Below are positions 58,622 to 64,000 of a stretch of 64,000 nucleotides of DNA, piece by piece. Source of the stretch: Stomoxys calcitrans (Eukaryota; Arthropoda; Insecta; Diptera; Muscidae). The stretch is from assembly GCF_963082655.1 (NCBI RefSeq), contig NC_081552.1, forward strand, positions 62,934,799 through 62,998,798, in the 5' to 3' direction. The notes under the pieces are model-generated. The model saw only the letters and a program-made list of their open reading frames with translations. It searched no databases and was not told the origin of the DNA. The stretch's first letter is position 1, and every line of letters starts with the position of its first letter. The translations under genes and the position numbers were made by a program.

Positions 58622-60114
58622 AACAAGTGAAAGTGTGCTAAGTTCGGCCGGGCCGAATCTTATATACCCTCCACCATGAATCGCATTTGTCGAGTTCTTT
58701 TCCCGGCATCTCTTCTTAGGCAAAAAAGGATATAAGGAAAGATTTGCTCTGCTATTAGAGCGATATTAAGATATAGTCCGGTTTGGACCACAATTAAATT
58801 ATATTTATGTTGGAGACCTGTGTAAAATGTCAGCCAATTCGAATAAGAATTTCGCTCTTTGTGGGCTCAAGAAGTAAAATAGAGAGATCGATTTATATGG
58901 GAGCTGTATCGGGCTATAGACCGATTCAGACCATAAAAAACACGTATGTTGATGGTCATGAGAGAATCCGTCGTACAAAATTTCAGGCAAATCGGATAAT
59001 AATTGCGACCTCTAGAGGCTCAAGTAGTCAAGATCCCAGATCGGTTTATATGGCAGCTAAATCAGGTTATGAACCGACTTGTACTTTATTTGACATAGTT
59101 GTTGAAAGTAACAATAAAAAACGTCTTGCGAAATTTCAGCCAAATCGGATAAGAATTGCGCCCTTTAGAAGAAGTCAAGTCCCCAGATCTGTTTATATGA
59201 CAGCTATATCAGGTTATGGACCGATTGCAACCATACTTGGCACAGTTATTGGATATCATAACAAAACACTTCGTGCAAAAATCCATTCAAATCGGATAAG
59301 AATTGCGCACTCTAGAGGCTCAAGAAGTCAAGACCCAAGATCGGTTTATATGACAGCTATATCAGGTTATAGACCGATTAGAACCATACTTGGCACAGTT
59401 GTTGGGTATCATAACAAAACACGTCGTGCAAAATTTCATTTCAATCGGATAAGAATTGCGCACTCTAGAGGCTCAAGAAGTCAAGACCCAAGATCGGTTT
59501 ATATGGCATCTATATCAGGTTATGGACCGATTAGAACCATACTTGGCACAGTTGTTGGGTATCATAACAAAACACGTCGTGCAAAATTTCATCCCAATCG
59601 GATAAGAATTGCGCACGCTAGAGGCTCAAGAAGTCAAGACCCAAGATCGTTTTATATGGCAGCTATATCAGGTTATGGACAGATTTAAACCATACTTGAC
59701 ACAGTTGTTGGATATCAAACCAAAACACGTCGTGCAAAATTTCATTCTAATCGGATAAGAATTGCGCACTCTAGAGGCTCAAGAAGTCAAGACCCAAGAT
59801 CGGTTTATATGGCAGCTATATCAAAACATGGACCGATATGGCCCATTTACAATACCAACCGACCTACACTAATAAGAAGTATTTGTGCAAAATTTCAAGC
59901 GGCTAGCTTTACTCCTTCGGAAGTTAGCGTGCTTTCGACAGACAGACGGACGGACGGACGGACAGACGGTCGGACATGGCAAGATCGACATAAAATTTCA
60001 CGACGATCAAGAATATATATACTTTATGGGGTCTCAGTCGAATATTTCGACTAGTTACAAACAGAATGACGAAATTAGTATACCCCCCATCCTATGGTGG
60101 AGGGTATAAAAAAA
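58622..60114 (-). mobile_element. DINE-A, complete, first of a tandem pair
   Basis: aacaagtgaaagtgtgctaa, about six monomers (cgat at 59375 and 59528), microsatellite 59938-59975, end cctatggtggagggtataaa. A frame of 293 codons (58807-59688) crosses the array because the unit is a multiple of three and lacks stops in that frame. Confidence 0.85.
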
Positions 60115-61670
60115 AACAAGTAAGAGCGTGCTAAGTTCGGCCGGGCCGAATCTTATATACCCTCCACCATGGAATGCATTTGTCGAGTTCTTTTCCCGGC
60201 ATCTCTTCTTAGGCAAAAAAGGATATAAGAAAAGAGTTGCTCTGCTATTAAAACGATATCTAGAAATGGTCCGGTTCGGACCACAATTAAATTATATGTT
60301 GGAGACCTGTGTAAAATGTCATCCAATTCGTATAAAATTGCGCCCATTGGGGCTCACGAAGTAAAATAGAGAGAACGATTTATATGGGATCTGTATCGGG
60401 CTATAGACCGATTCAGACCATAATAAACAATTTTGTTGATGGTCATGAGAGGATCCATCGTACAAAATTTCAGGCATATCGGATAATAATTGCGACCTCT
60501 AGGCGTCAAGAAGCCAAGATCCCAGATCGGTTTATATGCCAGCTATATAAGGTTATGAACCGATTTGAACCTTATTTGACACAGTTGTTGAAAGTAAAAA
60601 TAAAATACATCATGCAAAATTTCAGCCAAATCGGATAGGAATTGCGCCCTCTAGAAGCTCAAGAAGTCAAATCCCCAGATCTGTTTATATGACAGCTATA
60701 TCAGGTTATGAACCGATTTCAACCATACTTGGCACAGTTGTTGAATATCATAACGAAATACTTCGTGCAAAAATTCATTCAAATCGGATAAGAATTGTGC
60801 CCTCTAGAGGCTCAAGAAGTCAAGACCTAAGATCGGTTTATATGGCAGCTATATCAGGTTATGGACCGATTTAAACCATACTTGGCACAGTTGTTGGGTA
60901 TCATAACAAAACACGTCGTGCGAAATTCCATTCCAATCGGATAAGAATTGCGCACTCTAGAAGCTCAAGAAGTCAAGACCCAAGATCGGTTTATATATTT
61001 ATATATGGCAGCTATATCTGGTTATGGACCGATTTGAACCATACTTGACACAGTTATTGGATATAATAACAAAACACGTCGTGCAAAATTTCATTCCAAT
61101 CGGATAACAATTGCGCACGCTAGAGGCTCAAGAAGTCAAGACCCAAGATCGGTTTATATGGCAGCTATATCAGGTTATGGACCGATTTTAACTATACTTG
61201 GCACAATTGTTGGGTATCATAGCAAAACACGTCGTGCAAAAATTCATTCCAATCGGATTAGAATTGCGCACTCTAGAGGCTCAAGAAGTCAAGACCCATG
61301 ATCGGTTTGTATGGCAGCTATATCAAAACATTGACCGATATGGCCCATTTACAATACCAACCGACCTACGCTAATAAGAAGTATTTGTGCAAAATTTCAA
61401 GCGGCTAGCTTTACTCCTTCGGAAGTTAGCGTGCTTTCGACAGACAGACAGACGGACGGACGGACGGACGGACGGACGGGCGGACGGACGGACGGACAGA
61501 CGGACGGACAGACGGACGGACAGACGGACGGACATGGCTAGATCGGCATAAAATTTTACGACGATCAAGAATATATATACTTTATGGGGTCTCAGACGAA
61601 TATTTCGAGTAGTTACAAACAGAATGACGAAATTAGTATACCCCCCATCTTATGGTGGAGGGTATAAAAA
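60115..61670 (-). mobile_element. DINE-A, complete, second of a tandem pair
   Basis: aacaagtaagagcgtgctaa starts immediately after the previous copy. About six monomers, one with a duplicated tatatttata at 60990-61005. It has the largest microsatellite (61439-61534) and ends cttatggtggagggtataaa. Confidence 0.85.
61439..61534 (+). repeat. (gacg/gaca)n microsatellite in DINE-A
   Basis: About 24 tetranucleotide units, mostly gacg with interspersed gaca, one gggc variant, and a repeated gacagacggacg pattern at the 3' side. The longest tract of its kind in the window. Confidence 0.9.
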
Positions 61671-62595
61671 GAGCTCCCCGCTTTCAAGTACTCTTGGAAA
61701 ACCAGCCATCCCGCAATGCAGACTCCAGACAGTGTCTGCGGAGGTAAACAAAGTTGGAACAGGAAGAAAGGAAGCGCGGACGGCCCCTGTGTCTTCATGG
61801 AGGACGGTAACTTCCCAAAGGAGGCCATAGCCATTACGGAATGGGAAGATGGTCGCTGAGAATGGTAAGGAGCCGCCCTATTACGCTAGAGTGTCAAAGA
61901 AGCAAAACAGAGATGAGCTGACTTATGCAGTCATCAATATCGGCTGTACATTCAAAAGGATTCCACCAGATCATCGGTTCCAAGTGGAGCATATTGTTAA
62001 CGATCGGATTTTTGAACATGTGTGGAACTCTGTAAAGGGTCCACCCATACAAATGATGACCTGCCAGTTTAGAGGGACATCTTTACGCTGCGTTTTGCGT
62101 CGGCGGAATGTATTGATACCGTCAAACAGCTCGTCAGAGGTATTCACGCTCCCTGGGAGGGCGCAAAGCTCGACCTGGTGAGAAAGATGGATATTCCCCA
62201 GCTCACAAAGGCTACGGTTTTCATCAAGGGATGGGACAGTAAATTTTGCGACAGAACGCATGTTGGGATTCTTGGACAAGCAATACCAAGGTTTGGTCGA
62301 AGAGCAATGGGAGGTCCACAGGGAGGAGAAAGAAGAAGGAACTCTCTTTGTAGTTGGCATTGATCAAGTCTCCGAGAAAAGTTTGGCTAAGAGTAAAGGC
62401 ATGGCGCATTACGGGAGCAAAGCTGTCTTTTTCAAGATTGGGAAGACTAGGATAGGTAGAAATTTTCATTCTGCGACCTCAGGCCGTGCAGTGACAGGTT
62501 ACTCAACACCGCCCAACAAACAGATGTCGACAACAAAGACTAAAATATCAGGCAGTGCAGTGGCGAGAGACCCAACACAGCCTAATAAATAGGAA
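61671..62595 (+). pseudogene. LOA-like ORF1, central and C-terminal part
   Basis: Three frames in succession carry one protein. 61849-62181 includes EPPYYARVSKKQNRDELTYA and PPIQMMTCQFRG. A frameshift near 62090 moves the following FASAECIDTVKQ-type sequence to another frame. 62260-62592 then includes VVGIDQVSEKSLAKSKGMAH, YGSKAVFFKIGKTRIGR and the repeat-derived tail. Block order equals that of the minus-strand copy at 11333-11990. The likely role is RNA binding in the element particle; no recognised domain motif is intact. Confidence 0.65.
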
Positions 62596-63005
62596 CCCGA
62601 CGACGGACCCATCACCGACTTAAAGATTCGGAATACTGGGATAGGTAAAGATCCTTATATTGAAAGATTAGGCAGCGCAGCGACAGGAGACTCAATGCAA
62701 CCCAACAAACAGAGAGCCGATGATGGTACCATCACCTACTCCCAAGAAGTCCATTTACTTAAGATTTGGAAGGCTAAGATAGGCAAAGATCCTAGTACTG
62801 AAACATCAGGCAGTAGAGGGAATATAAACCCAATAAAGCTTAACGAACAGGGACCCGACGATGGAACCATTACCGACTGACTTATAAAAAGTCGGAAGAC
62901 TAGGCTAGGCAAAGAACCTAAAACGATGACATCAGGCAGTAGAGTGACAGGAAAGTCAATGCAGTCTAAATAACAGGGAGCAGACGGTGAGATCATCACC
63001 TACTC
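62440..63005 (+). repeat. Tandem repeat between ORF1 and ORF2 of the LOA-like element
   Basis: About five imperfect units of roughly 120-140 bp, each with gaagactaggataggcaaag, acatcaggcagt and gacgatggaaccatcaccga (landmarks near 62603, 62722, 62860, 62986). It corresponds to 10713-11340. Short reading frames through it contain recurring KTRIGKDP and TSGSAV. Confidence 0.7.
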
Positions 63006-63032
63006 CCAAGATGCCCATTTACTGGAGGACCA

Positions 63033-63190
63033 ATGATTGAGGTAATCCAGATAAATCTCCACCGGAGCGAGACTGCTACAGACGCTCTGATGGAAAACAT
63101 CAGCAAGGGCAATATTCATATTGCCTTAATTCAGGAGCCATGGACGACCCGGAATTATATGTTTTCCCCAGAGTTGTCAACGTCGGATGC
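63033..63190 (+). pseudogene. LOA-like ORF2, endonuclease start
   Basis: Opens MIEVIQINLHRSETATDALM, then ISKGNIHIALIQEPWTTRN with the catalytic glutamate of QEPW intact, unlike the copy at 10.6 kb. It continues to about SDATVVRQGDGG and is then joined directly to RNase H sequence, so most of the endonuclease and the whole reverse transcriptase are deleted. Confidence 0.75.
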
Positions 63191-63204
63191 AACAGTGGTG
63201 AGAC

Positions 63205-63856
63205 AGGGAGACGGTGGAGCATACCTGGCCTCACTTTATCTTTCGGGACAGTAAAATTGCCATAAGGGCCATAACAACCAGGACGGTAAGGTCACGAACA
63301 GTCTTGCAATGTAAGAAGGAAATTAACGCCTTCTTTGAGGATGGGAAAATCCGCATCGTTTGGGTGCCGAGCCACAACGGAGTAAGGGAAATGAAAGGGC
63401 AGACGATTTGGCGGTGAAAGCCAGAGGACTGCCGTCAATAAACTTGGTTAACCCGAAACCTATCGGGTCGACGCAGGCCGAGTTAAGGGAGTGGGCGACG
63501 AATGCGCATGCAGCATTGTGGAACAGCGAAACGGTGGGTTGGACGGCGAAAATCCTATGGGGGATCAAGATCGTGCGAAGACGAGGCTATTTCTGAAAGG
63601 AAGCATGAAGGAGGTCAGTATAGCTATTGGTATCATAGCGGGACACATAGGACTACGAGCGGCAAGTGATAGCATGTGTAGGGCATGCGGTGAGGATGAT
63701 GAGATGTTGGATTATATCCTTTGTCATTGCCCGGCTTTCGCGTCCAACAGATGTCGGTACTTAGGTGGAGACACAATATCAGACATGAACCAACTTAGGA
63801 GAGTGGTATTGAAATCTATTAAGGATTTAGTAAGTAGCACGGAATTCCAACCTTAA
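63205..63856 (+). pseudogene. LOA-like ORF2, RNase H and zinc knuckle
   Basis: RNase H pieces: FRDSKIAIRAITTRTVRSRT (DSK motif), RIVWVPSHNGV, then after a frameshift GNERADDLAVKA. WVPSHNG..GNE.AD is the C-terminal catalytic region of RNase H. After a second frameshift: KTRLFLKGSMKEVSIAIGII, GHIGLRAASDSMCRACGEDD and LCHCPAFASNRCRYLG, the CxxC..CHC knuckle, ending VVLKSIKDLVSSTEFQP and a stop. At least two frameshifts make it inactive. The presence of RNase H supports an LOA/I-type element. Confidence 0.8.
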
Positions 63857-63985
63857 TTTTTTTTTTTAGAGGTTACTTTGTAATTTTTAGAGCACACAAC
63901 AAGCCGATTACTGGCTTAGGTGTATGTCCATTGTGGCATGGGGCGGATTCTTTTCAACCTTACCTAATCAACCTACGCCAATCCA
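63857..63985 (+). mobile_element. LOA-like element, 3' untranslated end
   Basis: A t-run follows the stop. Then come gtgtatgtccattgtggcat, ggggcggattcttttcaacc and ttacctaatcaacc. It resembles the tail at 19035-19115. The exact end is uncertain; the window stops at 64000. Confidence 0.6.
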
Positions 63986-64000
63986 AATTTCATTACGATA

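Overview
This is a non-coding, repeat-saturated stretch of an insect genome, most likely a calyptrate (muscid-type) fly. No host gene, rRNA or intact tRNA could be supported. Nearly every block is mobile DNA of four kinds: (1) two related families, here called DINE-A and DINE-B, that resemble Drosophila DINE-1/INE-1 (non-autonomous Helentron relatives); (2) a Helitron-like family, here called family H, ending in CTAG; (3) Tc1/mariner elements, including snap-back derivatives with very long inverted ends; (4) LOA-like and other non-LTR retrotransposons, plus tRNA-derived SINE pieces. All coding remnants are broken.

The DINE elements are oriented by analogy with INE-1. The 5' end reads ttttataccctccaccat (A) or ttttatacccaccacc (B). 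Then come a tatactaatttcgtc block, ccccataaagtatatatattcttgatc, a tccg/gacg microsatellite, a tandem array of about 153-bp monomers, a copy of the terminal inverted repeat, a ggcc-rich hairpin, and the 3' end acttgtt. Orientation '-' means that the + strand shows aacaagtaaaag first.

Layout: 1-8.3 kb is family H split by a DINE-A/B/A run, then DINE-B and DINE-A, with two SINEs. 8.3-12.1 kb is family H followed by a minus-strand LOA-like element. 12.1-13.4 kb is unrecognised. 13.4-17.4 kb is a mariner gene split by a second LOA-like element plus a DINE-A. 17.7-22.3 kb is DINE-A copies, including one A/B chimera and one head-to-head pair, with a LINE endonuclease remnant between two of them. 22.3-30 kb is family H with DINE-B. 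30-33.2 kb holds a DINE-A split by a mariner MITE, two LINE reverse-transcriptase remnants, a transposase remnant and a second MITE. 33.2-34.15 kb is unrecognised. 34.15-46.3 kb is family H and large DINE-A arrays. 46.3-58.4 kb contains a 93-bp hairpin, DINE-A inserted in DINE-B, a triplicated DINE 3' end and minus-strand family H. 58.4-64 kb is one plus-strand LOA-like element split by two tandem DINE-A copies.

The most interesting structures are the shared 153-bp monomer of the two DINE families and its higher-order organisation, the triplicated 3' terminus (a possible rolling-circle footprint), the A/B chimera, and the mariner fold-back derivatives that carry the transposase start on both arms. 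Names follow recalled family features; no database search was run. Boundaries are accurate to a few bases where termini are visible and to tens of bases elsewhere.
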